A DNA stretch of 15,306 nucleotides, taken from Chitinophagaceae bacterium. Lineage in GTDB: Bacteria > Bacteroidota > Bacteroidia > Chitinophagales > Chitinophagaceae. The stretch is from NCBI GenBank assembly GCA_003509845.1, contig DOMR01000236.1:4263-19568 (forward strand). Reading direction: 5' to 3'. Under the pieces are notes generated by a model, which had not been told where the DNA came from, ran no database searches, and was given only the letters and a program-made list of their open reading frames with translations. Position numbers and translations under genes: made by a program. Numbering within the stretch: the first letter of the stretch is position 1; the number at the start of each line of letters is the position of its first letter. Of the stretch, positions 13,508 to 15,306 are shown in pieces.

Positions 13508-15306
13508 AATTAGACGCAGCTTTCGTTGCTTTACTTCTGTTGTTTTCGTCTAAGATAGATTTACGCATACGAACTGATTTTGGCGTTACTTCAATACACT
13601 CGTCAGATTGAATATATTCCATACACTCCTCTAAAGTAAATAATACTTTAGGCGTAATACGAACGCTATCATCAGAACCACTCGCACGGTGGTTGGTTAA
13701 TTTTTTCATCTCGACCGCGTTGATATTTAAATCACCTGGCTTAATATGCTCTGCCAATACTTGACCTGCATAAATTTCCTCACCTGGTTCAATAAAGAAA
13801 CGACCTCTGTCTTGTAATTTATCAATAGAGTAAGCAGTGGTTAATCCACCAAATTTTGCTACCAATACACCATTGCTTCTTCCAGGAATAGGTCCTTTCC
13901 AAGGCTTGTATTCATTAAAACGGTGCGCCATAACAGCTTCACCTGCAGTTTGCGTCAACATTTGAGAACGAAGTCCAATTAATCCTCTTGAAGGAATATC
14001 AAACTCTAAATGTTGCATGGTTCCTTTTGATTCCATAATCAACATTTCACCTTTCTTTTGGGTAACTAAGTCAATTACTTTACCACTAAAATCAGCGGGT
14101 ACATCCACCACTAGTATCTCAAACGGCTCATGTTTTTTACCATCTATTTCTTTAACCAATACTTGCGGATTGCCGACCGTTAACTCATATCCTTCACGAC
14201 GCATGGTTTCTACCAATACCCCTAAATGCAAGATACCACGACCAAATACCAAGAAGCTATCAGCACTATCTGTTTCTTCCACACGTAAAGCCAAATTCTT
14301 TTCTGTCTCTTTCATTAAACGATCACGGATATGACGAGAAGTTACAAACTTACCTTCCTTACCAAAGAAAGGTGAGTTATTAATACTAAAGGTCATACTC
14401 ATCGTAGGCTCGTCCACACTAATTACAGGTAATGCTTCAGGATTTTCAGGATCAGCAATGGTATCACCAATACTAAAATCTTCTAAACCTACCACAGCAC
14501 ATAAGTCACCAGAAACAACTTCTGTTACCTTACGCTTACCCATTCCTTCAAATACGTATAATTCTTTTACTTTATTTTTCTTGACGCTGCCATCCGCTTT
14601 TACCAATACAATATTTTGACCTTCTTTAATAGTACCTCTTTCCACTTTACCAATAGCAATACGACCTAAGAAAGAAGAATAATCCAATGAAGTGATTTGC
14701 ATTTGTGTATGTCCTTCCTTAACATCTGGTCCTGGAACATATTTCAAAATACCATCCATTAAAGGGAAGATATCTTCACATTGTGTAAGGCTATCATTGA
14801 ACCAACCATTTTTACCACTACCATAAAAAGTAGGGAAATTTAATTGATCTTCTGTTGCATCTAAATTGAAAAACAATTCGAATACTGCATCATGCACTTC
14901 ATCCGGACGACAGTTTTCTTTATCTACTTTATTGATAATGACAATGGGCTTTAAATTTAATTGTAAAGCTTTTTGTAAAACGAAACGAGTTTGAGGCATG
15001 GGCCCTTCAAAAGCATCTACTAATAAGCAAACACCATCTGCCATTTTTAATACACGCTCTACTTCACCTCCAAAGTCAGAGTGACCTGGTGTGTCAATAA
15101 CGTTAATTTTAACGTCCTTATAAGTTACTGAAGCGTTCTTACTTAAAATGGTAATTCCCCTCTCACGTTCAAGCTCATTGCTATCCATGATCAAGTCCCC
15201 AGTCTCCTGGTTATCTCTGAATACTTTTGTAGCGTGTAAGATTTTGTCTACCAGGGTAGTTTTACCGTGGTCAACGTGGGCGATAATGGCAATATTTCGA
15301 ATCGGA
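13506..15306 (-). CDS. typA: Ribosome-associated GTPase TypA/BipA (5' end just outside the window)
   Basis: The frame is open to the window edge, giving 599 codons; probably only the first few residues are missing. G1 AHVDHGKTT is encoded at 15255-15281, followed by ERERGIT (switch I), DTPGHSDFGGEV (G3) and NKVDK (G4), then the elongation-factor beta-barrel, the EF-G-like domains III and V, and the TypA-specific C-terminal region (including EYKPWKGPIPGRSNGVL and LTNHRASGSDD). TypA/BipA binds ribosomes and helps 50S assembly and translation under stress or at low temperature. The in-frame TTG at 15192-15194 is not the real start because the G1 motif lies upstream. All GTPase motifs are intact. 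It ends at TAA 13506-13508, inside a hairpin, with the shared terminator beyond. Confidence 0.97.
   Translation of the reverse strand, partial: PIRNIAIIAHVDHGKTTLVDKILHATKVFRDNQETGDLIMDSNELERERGITILSKNASVTYKDVKINVIDTPGHSDFGGEVERVLKMADGVCLLVDAFEGPMPQTRFVLQKALQLNLKPIVIINKVDKENCRPDEVHDAVFELFFNLDATEDQLNFPTFYGSGKNGWFNDSLTQCEDIFPLMDGILKYVPGPDVKEGHTQMQITSLDYSSFLGRIAIGKVERGTIKEGQNIVLVKADGSVKKNKVKELYVFEGMGKRKVTEVVSGDLCAVVGLEDFSIGDTIADPENPEALPVISVDEPTMSMTFSINNSPFFGKEGKFVTSRHIRDRLMKETEKNLALRVEETDSADSFLVFGRGILHLGVLVETMRREGYELTVGNPQVLVKEIDGKKHEPFEILVVDVPADFSGKVIDLVTQKKGEMLIMESKGTMQHLEFDIPSRGLIGLRSQMLTQTAGEAVMAHRFNEYKPWKGPIPGRSNGVLVAKFGGLTTAYSIDKLQDRGRFFIEPGEEIYAGQVLAEHIKPGDLNINAVEMKKLTNHRASGSDDSVRITPKVLFTLEECMEYIQSDECIEVTPKSVRMRKSILDENNRSKATKAASN

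Overview
The window looks like a core-genome segment of a low-GC member of the Bacteroidota, probably from the Chitinophagaceae or a close relative. The clues are a GldH-type lipoprotein, an NrtR-like Nudix regulator, a metal-ligand-depleted arginase-family protein, A-rich leaders in place of clear Shine-Dalgarno sequences, and TAnnTTTG-type -7 boxes. The taxonomic call is inference from gene content. I see no transposase, phage gene, CRISPR array, tRNA or rRNA.

Layout. 1-594 (+) is the 3' end of mutL, which converges on the next block with a 6-base gap. 601-6896 (-) is a tightly packed run of seven genes. In transcription order these are a Nudix-box regulator, yicC, gldH, a sensor histidine kinase, an OmpR-type response regulator, an arginase-family protein and dacB. 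gldH/kinase and kinase/regulator share ATGA stop-start overlaps, and the arginase-family gene overlaps dacB by 28 bases, so most of this block is probably one operon with a cell-envelope theme. 7000-9078 (+) is ligA, divergent from the Nudix regulator. 9079-9339 is a non-coding stretch made of nested and competing inverted repeats. 9340-10338 (-) is asd, and 10571-11491 (-) is a PfkB-family kinase with its own terminator. 11691-12287 (+) is a TetR-family regulator, followed by obgE (12364-13365, GTG start). obgE converges on typA (13506-15306, -, only the first few residues missing) across a perfect bidirectional terminator palindrome and a second 18-bp hairpin.

How the genes work together. 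mutL and ligA serve DNA repair and replication. dacB trims peptidoglycan. gldH, with its coupled two-component pair, suggests envelope or gliding/secretion control. yicC acts in RNA turnover. asd feeds lysine (diaminopimelate), threonine and methionine synthesis. obgE and typA are ribosome-associated GTPases.

The least explained signals are: (i) the ligA-asd intergenic element, where about 258 bases can fold either as one concentric inverted repeat or as tandem hairpins; (ii) MutL lacking the endonuclease metal-site motifs; (iii) the arginase-family protein with two of six metal ligands replaced; and (iv) the Nudix regulator with a degenerate Nudix box and an 18-bp imperfect palindrome upstream. 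I found no clearly new multi-gene system; most of the window is conserved housekeeping sequence.
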